This document shows positions 1 to 11,661 of a DNA stretch of 64,000 bases, piece after piece. Source of the stretch: Oleoguttula mirabilis. Lineage: Eukaryota; Ascomycota; Dothideomycetes; Mycosphaerellales; Teratosphaeriaceae. Both the position numbers and the translations under genes were made by a program. The stretch covers positions 496,001-560,000 of the forward strand of contig JAVFHQ010000005.1 in the NCBI GenBank assembly GCA_035135055.1. The letters are read 5' to 3'. Every line of letters starts with the position of its first letter. Position 1 is the first letter of the stretch. The notes under the pieces are model-generated. The model was not told where the DNA came from. It was given only the letters and a program-made list of their open reading frames with translations, and ran no database searches.

Positions 1-168
1 AACTTCGATGTCGTCGAGGCATTCCTCAACGGTGCTGTAGCCCCGTTCTTCGCGTCATTCGACTGCGCGATCTCTGGCTACTCTCAACCAGGTGCGAACG
101 CATCTAGCAGCACCGCTGGTGTCAGCACAGACTGCAACATCCTTGTCAACGGTGTCTATCAGTGTTAG
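1..168 (+). CDS. 3' end of an unidentified, probably secreted protein (partial)
   Basis: The window opens inside an open frame (frame 1) that runs for 55 codons to a TAG at 166-168; the start lies outside. The visible C-terminus is rich in small residues, holds three cysteines (one in FDCAIS, one in STDCNI, one as the last residue in VYQC) and one N-glycosylation sequon (NASS). That composition suggests an extracellular or cell-wall protein, but no domain can be named from so short a piece. Confidence 0.55.
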   Translation, partial: NFDVVEAFLNGAVAPFFASFDCAISGYSQPGANASSSTAGVSTDCNILVNGVYQC

Positions 169-1327
169 TTACAACGCATGCTGTGTTCATCGGTTTTAGG
201 ACGCTTGGTGGGACTGCAACTAGTCGGCGTCTCGTTTCGCGCTTGGGACTGTCATGATGTTTATGAGTTCACAGTGGCGAAAGTCTAAGGCTGGGAACTG
301 GGAACCGGCCTAACAATGTGTGGTGGTGCTCAAGCCCTTGAGATGAGTTGAAGCGAACATCCATTTGCATAGAGACATAGACAGCAGAGAACAACTTCAA
401 GTTTCAACAATCATGTCAGCGCAACACATTCCGCCATGGTACTCATCTCCAGTTGGCAAGCGTCGCGGTTAAACAAGGTGACCGTCTTGATGCAACGGCT
501 AGCGGGCCCAAAAGCTGTTTGTCAAATCAGCCTCTTCAGTACAGCGGACAGCCTTTAGCGTTATGCTTCTTAATCACTGCACTGAGCTCTGATCACATGC
601 TTCCATCCCGTCTACCATTGCCACAAGGTCAGGCACCGCCAATTCCAGCTTCCGCCACGGGCTTGTGGGCTTTTCAAGTCTGTCGTGAGTACAACTCCGT
701 CTTCGTTATGATATTGCGGGCGTGGCGTCTGTCAATCGCTCTTCGCAACTCCATCTCGCTCCTTGCTACTGCAGCTGCAGTCACTTAGTGCATGTAGCCG
801 TCGGCTCAAACAGCCGAGGGCAAATTTGCAGGTTGGCTTCGTGACAGCTTCACAGCAGCGCCGTTGGTGGGCTCGGCGGGCGCCGTACTCACGCGAGATA
901 GACCCAGGGCGAGGACTTCTCATTGACTTGTCGCACTGCTCCTCTCAGTCAAGGCCGCGCAATCATGGACGGATACCTTCTGAGACCTGCTTCAAATACC
1001 CTGCGTATGCACACCGTCGACTCCGACCAACGCATTACCTTGCGTGAGCTCCACATTGGGATGCTGTAAGCACCTCCACGCCGGATACCAAAGAGCGAGG
1101 AATAGTAGGCCACGAGTCTTGTGTAACCTTGAGTGTCGCCAAGAGGGCGGGCGCCTATCCATACTGGCACTAGTCCACCACTTGGTGGGGTTAGGGCGCA
1201 ACCAGTGGAAACACAAGGCGTTGTTGCTAGGACCGATACGTCTGCACCTGCTCGAAGTCGATGGGTGGTTTGGTTGTAGTAGATGTGTGTATGGGATGAG
1301 TATGAGCAACGTCATGCACATTTACGG
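169..1327. other. intergenic region, no gene recognised
   Basis: This is the stretch between the end of the upstream partial gene and the stop codon of the amino acid permease, which points towards it. Both neighbours end here, so it holds two 3' regions. Open frames of up to about 110 codons occur on both strands but overlap each other and show no recognisable domain or splice structure. Confidence 0.5.
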
Positions 1328-2895
1328 CTAGCCGCCGGACTGATTGTCGGCGCAGCTCCAACTGCCACCACTGCCGGAGTCTGCTTTTATTTGCACACCA
1401 CTTGCGTAAAGCCCGATGCCACAAATGGCAGCTCCTAAGCAGAAGATGAGGAAATTGGCGACGGTCAAGACCGTCTTCCTGCCATTACTGAACCAGTGGC
1501 CCTGGTTGATGTACAACCACAAGACACCCTGTCACGCATGTCAGCCTGATCAATCTGGACAGCCGTAGGAGCATGGAGAACCAACCGAGAGTCCGTAGGT
1601 AAACCACGAAGCAAACAAGGAAGAGATGAGGGAAAGAAGATCGTTGAACACCGGGATGCTCTCAGCGATAATCCATGCAATGACCCAGAGGGTCAATGTA
1701 ATCCCGGTCCAGGAGCCGACGGACAGCCATGTGCGCTTTGACATATGCTTCGTTCCACGAAAGATGCGGACGTATATGTACTTTGCTGCAACATGAGCAT
1801 AGATGACCCCGGCTATGATGATCTGCACAGGCTTCAGTATACCGAAATACGTTGATGATGCAATGGCCGACTTACAGTAGGCAAAGCAATGCCGTACGCC
1901 ACTTTCTTGACCACAGAGCCTGTCGATCCCAGCGCAGGTGAGGCAACATCAGTCCCTGCGTACCTGTACACGACGATGGCGACGACAATGTACATGGTGG
2001 TGTCGCAAACCTGCAGGACGTAAAGCGCTTTGGGGAAATCTCTTGGGTCTTTGAGCTCAGAGATGAAGGTGAAGAAGGCGACGTGTCCCGCATATGCAAA
2101 GACAATGTTGGTGACGCTGGCGAAGGCTGTGGCGAAGCCTGTCTTCACTGTGGCATGTACTACCGGATCCGGTTGTTCGATGCCGACGCCGACCATGGTT
2201 ATCATGACGGCGCTGAAAATGCTAATGAAAGCTGCACATGGTGAGTTCGCTGCTTATGTTTTTGACATCTTCAAAGGGTACTCACACGCAATGGATAGAT
2301 ACGACACCCTTTTCAAAGTCCTCGGCAGGGTACATATGAAGAATACAACTAGAGCAACTATCGCCCAGACGATGGTGCAAGTCGCATGACCAGTGATGGC
2401 GTTCATGGCAATGGTGAAAGTCAGTAGGTGACTGCCCATCGTAAAGACGAGGAAGATGGTCTGGGCTGCGCCGAAGAACTCTCGCCCAAACGGCCCGAGC
2501 AATACCTCTCCGACGTCAGCTAGGTTGTGCACATGCGGATATGCCATTTTGAACTGCCAAATCGTGTATCCGGTATACGTTGCTGTGAGGCCGAGACCTG
2601 CGATCAAGATGATGCTAGCAACGAGTCCGATGCTTGCCAACACCGATGGTAGTGAGAGGATGCCGAGGGATATGGTTTCGGCGAGCATAATCATCGCGGC
2701 TTGCCACCAGGCCATCGTGCGATACTTGACCTCAGCATCACTTTCGTCGCCGAATGGGTCGGCTTTGTCTTGCTTGCTTGCTCTCCTCTGGCCGTGGAAG
2801 CCTCCTGAGCCGTCCGGCAATTGTTGCTTCTCAACATCTTGAGCCTTATCACGGCCGTCGTTTGCATCTGGCGACTCTTTCGCGTCTCCCTCCAT
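1328..2895 (-). CDS. amino acid permease of the AAAP family (Mtr-like neutral amino acid transporter)
   Basis: Proton-coupled amino acid uptake is inferred for this polytopic protein, which resembles fungal N-type (Mtr) neutral and aromatic amino acid permeases of the Aa_trans family. Four exons fit: 2286-2895, 1876-2231, 1586-1822 and 1328-1528, giving 467 residues, the usual length. Introns are 53-57 bases and the last carries a CTGAC branch site. A hydrophilic N-terminus of about 65 residues precedes a first membrane segment that includes LGILSLPSVLASIG, typical of the family; further segments include SFISIFSAVMITMVGVGIE and VANFLIFCLGAAICGIGL. The start at 2895 (MEGDAKESP) was chosen because sequence upstream in the same frame is basic and low-complexity. 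A longer start at 3084 is possible but less likely. The exact substrate cannot be read from sequence. Confidence 0.85.
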
Positions 2896-3677
2896 TGAGC
2901 TTGGAGCCGATATCCTGAAAACTGATTCCCTGCTGTTGTTCGTCGCGACCGTATATCTTTTGCGCGAGACGCCTGCGGAGCGCTGCGGACTGGCAGTTGC
3001 TGGGGTGGTTGAGCGTCCAAATAACGGCCAAGGAGAGTGCCTGGTGCAGAGAGAAAGGGGATTGTGATGAAGAAAAATTGCCATCGAGCAACGAGCGAAG
3101 TGGAGTAAATGAACCTACTGGCAGCCTGGTCGTCATCCCGTCCGCACTCTGGTGCGACGCTGCGACGTACCTATTCACACTGTTTGCTGTAGGGCATGGA
3201 CTTTCCGGCGGCTTCAACCTGGCCACTACGGTGCAACTTGGGTCTGGTCTATCAGCCAGCGCTCGAGTGGTTTGAGCTCCACGGTTTCTGGGGCAAGCAG
3301 CATGACCGCAAAGATTGCACCCACGAGACGTTCAATAAAGCTGGTGAGGGTTAGTGGAACTCCGGAATCTCCGATATCGCAGCAGGGCGAGCTATATCCA
3401 AGCCGGGTGATTGAAAAGCGTCCAATTATCAAGGTACCTTATATGGCAGCCTGAAACGACATCCTCTCTGGATAGAGGTGTGTTATATCGCGAAGACATA
3501 GGCAACGTCGATACGAAGAGTACTGATGACCTTCTTATTATGATTCTCTCAACCGCCTACATGAGGTCTGAAACATCCTGGCTGCTAAACACTAAGGTAC
3601 ATATGGTATCATTGAAGCAAGGACGCTGGTCCCCAGCAAAGCAACCAAAAGAAAAGCCCACAACTCTTGAGGGTCAT
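2896..3677. other. intergenic region between permease promoter and CBS/PB1 gene 3' end
   Basis: This 782-base stretch lies upstream of the permease start and downstream of the CBS/PB1 stop, both genes being on the minus strand. It should contain the permease promoter and leader. No convincing further gene was seen. Confidence 0.4.
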
Positions 3678-5816
3678 TCACTTGCTGGAAGCTCTTCCAA
3701 TGGTGAAGGTGACCACGATCACCACTCCCAAGACAGCAAGAGCGCCGGGTAGAAGCAGCTCGTTGGGCACACCTGGGACAACCTGCTCCTGCTGCTTCGG
3801 CTGCGCAGGGGTAGCCTTGCGCTCCTTGCGACGCTCGGTAACGTTCGGCAGCTCCTCCTCCTCCTCCTCCTCCTCATTCTCTGCTTCCTCGAAACGTTTC
3901 CGTTGCCTGACCACGCTCTCTGGCGGCGTCAGCGGTTTCGCAAGAGCAGGCTGAGGTTCCACTGTTGCTGACATGGCAGGCTTCTCAGGGTCATGAACGA
4001 ACAAGTCCACCTTGTCGTTGCGCGCTTGTTTCGCCAGGCTGATGGCCTCATGCAGGTCAGCGTCCGTGGTAAGCGAGACAGTGTCGCCTTCATTGTCCAG
4101 ATAGCTGAGCGCAAAGCCTTCGCGGCCAAGCTTGCCATCATCGAAGCTCGGCATGCCGCCGATGCTATCGACTTCGCCACCGAGCTTCTCCGCAACGACC
4201 GCAATGAGCTCAGCTAAGCCAGCCGACGCTACTATTTGCAAGCGGTGCACGCGGCCGCCTGGCGCCTTGAACTTGAAGGTGAAAGGGGTGTCTTCGGCAC
4301 CGGCTAGTGCGGAGTGCTCGTCAATGTCCGGCATGCCATTGTGCGAGGCCGAATCGCCTGGAAGCACGCTGTCCAAACGGTCCATCCCTGGCCGATGCCC
4401 ATGCTCTGGCGACATCATCAAGGAGCGGGCGTCGGGCGTATGTGGCATGTGGCTGCTGCCTTCGCCCGACATCATGGACTCGGTGTCGCCTTGGTCCATT
4501 GACATCCAGAACTTGTTCCAGGCCGGCCCCTCGCTGTCGCCGGTGGACATGCTGTTGATCTACAGGCCAGTCAGTATGTCACGAAACATTTATAGGGACC
4601 ACCGTGCGTACCTGGTCAAGCGTGGCATAAGTGAGCTTTAGCACGTCTACCATGCCCACAATCTCATCATTCTCCTTGTTCATCACTGGAAGATTGAGGT
4701 AATGGCCGTCGTGCATCTTCCTTAGCGCTTGCTGAATGCTCATATCCATCGGCGCGAAGTCCGGATGAGGAGTCATGACCCGGACCACACTGCAGTTTGC
4801 TGGGTCCAAGCCGGCCGCGATCACTCGCAGCACCACATCTTTGGATGTGAAGATACCCGTGATCTGGCCTTGGTCTTGGACAAGCACAGCCGTCGTGTGG
4901 TTCTCTTTCATCAGCTGAGCGGCCTCTTTGACACTTGTCCTCACGGAGACCGTCGTCGGCGGCAGTCCGTTCAAGACCGACTCCAGGGTAGGCCCCGACA
5001 TGCGTTGGCGAACAGCCTCGACATACTGGATGATCTGCTGCGGCTGGCTTGAGCCAAGCTCGGCCTGCACACCCTCAAGCGCATCGTACAACTTCTTCGA
5101 CGAGCTGTAAGCCCGCTCCAGCTTCTCCATTGCATCGTAGAAGCACTTTGTGATGTCGAGGATACCAGATATGTCGTGGTTCTCGTCCATGACCGGCAAA
5201 TGCCTGAAGCCTTTCCGCACCATCAGGTCTAGGGCATCGGTGGCACTTGTATCCGTCTTCGCGCACAACGGGTTCTTGGTCATGATCTCCGCAATCGTCA
5301 CATTGTTCGCCTTCAGGCCTTGCCCAACTACACGAAACGCAAGGTCCTTGGCAGTGAAGATACCCGCTATCCTGTCATCGTCGTCTGTGACGAGTACACA
5401 GTCTTCGCGCTTCGCTGCCATCAACTGGGCGGCCTCCGTCACGGTCGTGTTCGGCTTGATCTGCAGAGCTTGATTCGGCTTGAGAGCCAGGACGGTGCCC
5501 GGCGGTGCTTTGCGCGTCTGGCGCGCTCGGCCTGCGGCTCCACGCTTCTTGTTGAGGTCTTTCTCGATCTTGTTCCGAATCGCCTGGGAGCTATCAGTCT
5601 CGTGCCCAGACCCCCTTGGTGCTTCAGTGTTGCATTTCACACCTCATCTCGCTTCGACTGCTTCGCCCGGCTCGCACTGTACGAGGTCCCGGCATCGCTG
5701 ACGGTAGACTCGAGCTTCGGCCGCGGGACTGGTATGCTTGATGATGGGCTATCGGAGAAGTTGGTCTGGGCGCGTTGAGCCTTGGGCGTGCCTCTGAACG
5801 TGCCGGTGGTAGACAT
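3678..5816 (-). CDS. CBS-domain and PB1-domain protein, C-terminally membrane anchored (Mug70-like)
   Basis: Three exons (5643-5816, 4612-5583, 3678-4559) with introns of 59 and 52 bases encode 675 residues. The basic, serine-rich N-terminus is followed by two pairs of CBS motifs (roughly residues 75-380, for example CVLVTDDDDRIAGIFTAKDL and AVLVQDQGQITGIFTSKD), which in other proteins bind adenosyl ligands. A PB1 domain follows at about 474-573 (FTFKFKAPGGRVHRL), a protein-interaction fold. After an acidic run of nine glutamates, the last 27 residues include one hydrophobic segment (LPGALAVLGVVIVVTFTIG) with a short basic end, the layout of a tail-anchored membrane protein. The arrangement matches the fungal CBS/PB1 family that includes fission yeast Mug70. 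Its biochemical role is not established. It shares a 365-base divergent promoter region with the eS26 gene. Confidence 0.88.
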
Positions 5817-6181
5817 GTTAAAGGAGCTAACCAGAGTCTCGCTGTCGACGTCGCAATGATCGCGTACTGTTCGCGGTATCTTAGTAACGAGAGTATCTAT
5901 CTCGGAGGAGAAGAGGAGGACACGCAAGGTTCCGCCGAGTAAACACGACCGCTCAAAGCGCTGCTCGAGTTGGGGCGCGGGTTCCGCGAGCCGAGAAGCC
6001 GACGCGATCACACACCCACGGAACATCGCCGCCGTCCAACCGCCAAGGCCACACATGAAATTGCGGGCGGCGAGTTGACACTTGAACGTCAGCGAGCCTC
6101 ACCACTAGCGCCACGACATACACTCGAGCATACATCAGCAGGTCGAGAACTTGCTGATTCCAATCCATCACAACCGCCAAC
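5817..6181. promoter_or_regulatory. shared divergent promoter region, CBS/PB1 gene and eS26
   Basis: Only 365 bases separate the two start codons, which face away from each other, so both promoters and both leaders must lie here. I could not identify a clear TATA box or a known ribosomal-protein promoter element. Confidence 0.5.
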
Positions 6182-6799
6182 ATGGTCAAGAAGCGCGCGT
6201 CCAAGTACGAGCACCGCCTACGACCCACCAACCGCGAGACCCGGAAGATGCTAACGGACTCTGCAGCGGACGTAACAAGAAGGGCCGCGGCCACGTCAAG
6301 CCGATCAGATGCTCCAACTGCTCGCGATGCACACCCAAGGACAAGGCGATAAAGAGATTCACCATCCGCAACATGGTCGAGTCGGCCGCTATCCGTACGT
6401 TCAGCCCGTGGTGGAGAGAAAGAGATGCGCGCGATAAGACGGCTGGATGTGGGAAGGACATGCTGGAACGGAGTGCTAATTGTGGTCTTGTATAGGTGAT
6501 ATCTCAGATGCCTCCGTCTTCACCGAGTACGCCGTGCCGAAGATGTACCTCAAGCTGCAGTACTGCGTCTCCTGCGCCATCCACGGCAAGATTGTTCGGT
6601 GCGTACAGACAACACACAAATGTGACATTGGGGTAGATCGAGAGGCCTAACATCACACAGTGTCCGCTCGCGTGAGGGACGCCGCAACCGTGCGCCGCCA
6701 CCGAGGGTGCGGTACAACAAGGACGGCAAGAAGGTGAACCCCCAGCAGGCCGCCAAGGCTGCTGCCGGTGGTGCTGCTGCGGTTACTGCTGCAGCATAA
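6182..6799 (+). CDS. RPS26: 40S ribosomal protein eS26
   Basis: This is a small-subunit ribosomal protein that sits near the mRNA exit channel. Four exons (6182-6204, 6267-6394, 6496-6598, 6661-6799) give 130 residues; the first exon holds only 23 bases, a common layout in fungal ribosomal protein genes. The N-terminus MVKKRASNGRNKKGRGH, the paired zinc-binding cysteines in CSNCSRC and CVSCAIH, and the segment RVRSREGRRNRAPPPRVR are diagnostic of the family. The C-terminal tail after NKDGKKVNPQQAAK is alanine-rich and slightly longer than in yeast. All three introns are needed to keep frame. Confidence is high. Confidence 0.97.
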
Positions 6800-7090
6800 G
6801 CGCATACTACTGGAGTTTCTTTGCGAAACATTGCTGGTTGGCTGGGCGCTGCGATGCGAGAGGGTCGGCTGCGTTACTGGTTTGGCCGTAGATGGCCACG
6901 CATGCTGTCACGAAGAGTGACGGCTGGGGCACTGCTGGTCAATCGCGCTGTTGCAAGTAGCAGCAAATAGCATGCAACAACACTTCGAAAAGCCAACATT
7001 ACAGCTCATGCGATTACTATGACGAATATAGGTTGTGGTCTCGTGATCGGGTGGTGACATTCATCGTTCGAGATACGAGGCATCATGGCA

Positions 7091-7919
7091 TCAATCAGCG
7101 CGTTTCTTCGTATCGCCATCGCCCTCCAGACTATTAGCCGGCGTCTCACTGTTGACCACAGGCTCCTCATCCCAGTCATCCGCGTTCTCGTCCCAGTTGT
7201 CCAGCTCCTCAGTGACGCTCGGCTTGGCCTGTGCCCCTGCTTCCGTCTGACCATCCGCCTCTATCGGTACAGAGCCTGTCTCCTGCTCTCCGGACCTTTG
7301 CCCAACACCCTCGCCCAATTCGACATCCCTCTCCTCGTCATCACCCGGCTCCTCCCCAGGCACAATGTCGTAGTGCTTGCTCTTCCTTCTCCGCTCTAGC
7401 ATGCGCTTGTGGTAGACGTTGCTGAGCAGCAAGGCGATGGCACTGCCGACGACATTGGCGAGGATGTCGAAGGGGTCGAAGTCGCGGCCATTGGGTAGGA
7501 GGGCTTGGACTATCTCGGAGCCGATGGAGAGGCCGGCGGTGCAGACGAGGAGGGTAAGGTGGAGCATGCGCTTGCGGGAGGTCTCGAGGATCCAGTAGAA
7601 GGTGAGCTATGCGTGTATGTGTTAGTTGCTATTGTGTATGCGCCGTTCCGTGAACTGATGTGGTCGCCTGGTCCCTGGTCGCTGATCGCATTGCGGGCTG
7701 CGGCTGGCTACATACCGTGAGGAGGAAGAACGTGATGAAGTGTAGTCCCTTGTCGCTCTGGCCATACTGCGGTATCTTCTGCGTCGATAGACCGAGATAG
7801 GCTGCTGCGAGTAGTAGGAGGACGAAGGACGCTGGCGGTTGGTTAGACTTGGTACCAGCTGTACGGGCGCATTGTCCACACATACCCGCAAACGGTTTGC
7901 GGATGCGTACAGTCGACAT
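7091..7919 (-). CDS. VanZ-like membrane protein
   Basis: Three exons (7886-7919, 7716-7831, 7606 down to 7091) encode 221 residues. The N-terminal half contains about four hydrophobic segments (SFVLLLLAAAYLGL, FITFFLLT, LHLTLLVCTAGLSIG, ILANVVGSAIALLL). It also carries the VanZ signature: a glutamate in SEIVQALLP, then RDFDPFDILANVVG. The C-terminal half, from about residue 130, is acidic and disordered, with repeated aspartate and tryptophan (DNWDENADDWDEEP). VanZ was first known from glycopeptide-resistant bacteria, but fungal relatives are common and their role is unknown, so no resistance function should be read into it. Introns are 54 and 109 bases. It is divergently paired with SPT7. 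Confidence 0.82.
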
Positions 7920-8254
7920 CAGTCAGGTCATCCTGTAGTCGCAATTGAGTGTGGAAGCTTATTGCAAGCTTTCTATTGTGCTGCGGTCCAATAGAGGTGG
8001 TGAACCAGAGTTCACACAGAGGCAGACAGACAGCCCGCAGCTGTCGGCTCGGCTTTCCCTCCTCCGCCGCAACTACGTACAACGCTCCATGACCGTGACT
8101 GACTAGCCATCAACGAAGCGCAACGACGACATCAGCTTCCATCAGACCGAATACAGCATCGGATTAGCTGCTCCAAGGCGATCCTAATGATCCGCATCAC
8201 GTCGACGCTGGCATCTGCGAGCGCGGGGCTCTTAGCGACCACCACGTGCAAGCG
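7920..8254. promoter_or_regulatory. shared divergent promoter region, VanZ-like gene and SPT7
   Basis: This 335-base stretch separates two outward-facing start codons. A CACGTG E-box palindrome lies at 8243-8248, about 10 bases before the SPT7 start, so it would be in the leader rather than a classical upstream site. Confidence 0.45.
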
Positions 8255-11200
8255 ATGAGCTCGACGCATCCCCGGCCCTCCGTCAACGGCTTCATACGCG
8301 CCCCCAATGGGCTCCTCCATGCCAGCACTCGCCGCGGCGCCAGCATGACAAGAGATGGGGCCAATGGGACCAGCACCGGTCCCCGCGCTGCGGCCTCGGA
8401 GGAGGAGCGTGAGGAGGATCCAGTGCACGCCATGCTCCGGCAGAAATGCGCGCAGGCAGAAGCGAGTGTTGCAGCGCTCTTTGGATCCGACGGACAAGGC
8501 AGGCACGCTTCACGGAGAACGTCACAGCAACCAGATACCACTGCCGACATCCGGGCGGAGAAGAGTGCCAAGACTTCCGCTCCGTCCAAGAAAGCTGCTC
8601 GCCAGATAGACGACGACTACGGGGATGACGAGGACGATGAGGAAGAGGAGGCGGCGGAGAAGGAGAGCCCGCTCAAGGCGAAAGGGAAGGCTGCGCTGTC
8701 GAACGGGCTCTCGCCACATGCCGTCCGCTCGCCAGCACCTACGGCTAAGCCTACTGCTGTCAGGAGCAGCACCACATCGTCATCGGACCCGGGGAAGAGC
8801 TCTGAGGATGTGCGCAAGCAGCTGGAGGAGGACAAGAAGATAGCGACAGAGGCGGCGAAGAGGAGCTTCCAGACCATGTTCTACACCCTGGAGAACGACC
8901 GAGATGCTATGCTGGAGCAGCAGAAGCTGGACGAGCTGGATCGCGAAGTGGAGAATGAGATGTCTGGCGGGCCAAACGTCACACCAAGCGCACAGCAGAA
9001 CACGACGGGAGGTGCTGCAGCGCCGACGGTTCAAGGAACGCTGGGCAGTGCAGACCTCGGAGCCTCCAGTCTGACACTCAAACATCTCATCGCCAGGATA
9101 GACATGAAGCGCGACATGGTCAAAGCCTCCGACAACCAGCTTCGCACTCTCATCTCCGAAGTCAGGAAGGGCCGGAGCAAGTGGGCCTCCGAGGATAGAG
9201 TAGGCCAGGAGGAGTTGTACGAGGCAGCGGAGAAGGTGCTCATGGAGCTCAAGGCCATGACCGAGTATGCGCAACCGTTCTTGCAGCGCGTCAACAAGCG
9301 TGATGCGCAGGACTACTACAACGTCATCCACAAGCCCATGGACATCGGGAGCATGATCAAGAAGCTGAAACAGTTCGCTTACAAGAGCAAGAGGGACTTT
9401 GTGGAGGATCTCAACCTGATCTGGAGCAACTGTCTGAAATACAACTCCCACCCAGAGCACCCGTTCAGGAAAAAGGCTTTGTATATGCGAAAGGAGACTG
9501 ACAAGCTGACGCCACTGATACCGGATGTCGTGGTCCGTGATCGAGCGGAGGTTGAGGCCGAGGAGCGAAGACAGCATTCGATGGACGCTGACGAAAGCGA
9601 TGAAGATGATGCGCCTATCATGGCTTCTAGAGGGCATAAGGCGCCGAAGAAGGGCAGTAAAGGCGCGCCATCTTCCGCGAGGAAAGGGCCATCTGTCGCC
9701 ATCGACGATACTTCGACTCCAGATCGAGACGTGAAGCCTGCAATGCACGCATCTGCATCGAATCTGCGAAATGAGTTTCTGCGAGCAGACTCCGAAATGC
9801 TGGACGCCAGTTCTGCAGGCTTCTCGACGCCTCCGCCACCGGGTACTGCGACGCCTGGGATCAATGGCATACACGGCAGTGCTGCGCCTGGCAGTCAAGT
9901 AGACGTCACAGAAGTTGATGGACTTGGGAACTCTGTGATGAGTGCAAACTCCGAGGATGCCGAGGAGGACGATACAGACTTCAAGACGTGGAAGCAGGTC
10001 ACGAAGAAGGACCGCGCGGCGGCCGCCACGGAACGGAACCGACTCTTTCGTGGCGAGCACCTCAACGCGGACGAGCCTGCTTTGCTGCGAAGTAAAGCTG
10101 GTATGCGGAGATGGCAACGTCAGCAGAAGATCATCTCAGACGACAAGTCTAGTGCCGAATCAGATGCGCACGAAGATGCCAGCGCTGCCGAGCCATCTGC
10201 ACCAGGGGAGACGCTCGCAGAAGGCATAGAAAAGGACGAAGACTCTACACTGCCCGACTACTACGACCCGCTCTCAGCCATACCCGACCTCAACGAGAGA
10301 TGGATGTGGACGACAGACTCTGAAGGCAACGTTGTACCGCAGTCGGCGGAGTGGATGCGCATGTATCCCAAAGACCACTACAAGTCCTTTGCGCAGGGTA
10401 GCCTGACCAAGAAGATCGACGCCAATATCCGGCAGATGCAGGATACGCGCAAAATCTGCTCCAAAATCGGTATCGTCAAGCAGATGCAACTTCAAGGACA
10501 GACATACCAGAACCAGTTCCAGAAATATGAGCCGCAGCCATTCGTCGAGCAAGACGTTGGCGCCGTGGTTGTTTCCGAGGAGGGCCCGCTTATGGCACCT
10601 TGGGTCAATCGCGCAGCTTTGCAGCGCTCGGTCGGCAAGATTTTCTACCATGCTGGCTTTGAAGACTTCCAACCATCGGCGCTCGACATGGTGACTGATG
10701 TCGCGAGCGAGTACTTCACGAAGCTCACGGAGGGCTTTCGGGCCTTTCGCGAGCAGCCGAAGAAGGATGCGCAGACTGCACGCTTCATCTTCGAGGAGCA
10801 AGTGCTGCACTCGCTGCATGAGAATGGCGTGGACCTTGAGGGGCTTGAGACGTACGTCAAGGACGATGTGGAAAGGCTTGGGACGAAGCTTGGGGTTGTG
10901 CATGATCGGATGAGGTCGCACCTGTCTGATCTACTGGTGAGTCTATATAATATCTCATGGCGTGCAGCCATACTGACTGTGCGCAGCGACCTGCTTTGGG
11001 CGACCATGCTGGCGCAGACGGCGTCGGTGCCTTCCAAGACGGCAGCGAGGAGTTCGTGCAGGGCGACTTTGCACAAGAAATCGACGACGACTTCTTCGGT
11101 CTCCGCGAGCTCGGCTTGGCCGCTGAGCTTGGACTCGAGTCGCTCAGCGTGCCGCTTCATCTGCTTCAGAACCGCATGCACAGCGCCTACCAAGCGCAGA

Positions 11201-11619
11201 ACCAGGGTCCGGTCATCAGTACCGGCATCATCTTCGAACCGCCGCCGACGTACGAGCCGATCGCCGTGGAAAGTCTGCCCGCCCAAATCGGTCTTGTGCA
11301 AGACCACTTCCGCCTGAAACTGCGCACCAACCATGACGACGCGTTGGTAGAGGACGAGGAGCTGCCGCAGAAGCAGCGATTCCCGAAGCCCAGACTACCG
11401 CCTACCGGCAAGATCAGTTCGCCCAGGAAACGGCCGATTCGGGAGCAGCAGCAGGCTGCGAAGAAGAAGCGCAAGCTGGAGGAGAGCGAGCTGAAACTGG
11501 ACAAGCCGATCGGCAAACTGCGACTGCAGATGCCGGAGCTAACGGAGAATGGCGTGGATCCTGAGAAGGATGATGGGAATGGTGCCATGATCAGTCCAGA
11601 GAGCATTGCTGGCAACTGA
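8255..11619 (+). CDS. SPT7: SAGA complex subunit Spt7 (bromodomain and histone-fold)
   Basis: Spt7 is a scaffold subunit of the SAGA histone acetyltransferase and coactivator complex in the nucleus. Two exons (8255-10936 and 10987-11619) joined by a 50-base intron encode 1104 residues. The first 280 residues are disordered with acidic tracts. A bromodomain follows at about 325-420 (FLQRVNKRDAQDYYNVIHKP, LIWSNCLKYNSHPEHPF), which binds acetyl-lysine. After a long acidic linker comes a histone-fold segment at about 780-840 (ALQRSVGKIFYHAGFEDFQP), used to pair with Taf10-type partners. The C-terminus is basic (KKKRKLEESELKLDKPIGKL). Length and domain order match filamentous-fungal Spt7. The start at 8255 is the first ATG in the frame. 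Confidence 0.92.
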
Positions 11620-11661
11620 GTGCTGATGTGAGATGCTGTCTTAGTGCGTGCAGATACACCG

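Noticed and set aside
7091..7919. glycopeptide-resistance gene of bacterial origin
   Set aside because: The VanZ-like gene has three exons with normal fungal introns and a fungal-type disordered tail, so recent bacterial transfer or a resistance role is not supported.
8780..10117. 445-codon open frame on the minus strand
   Set aside because: It lies entirely antisense to the SPT7 bromodomain exon, has no domain and is explained by the GC-rich codon pattern of the real gene.
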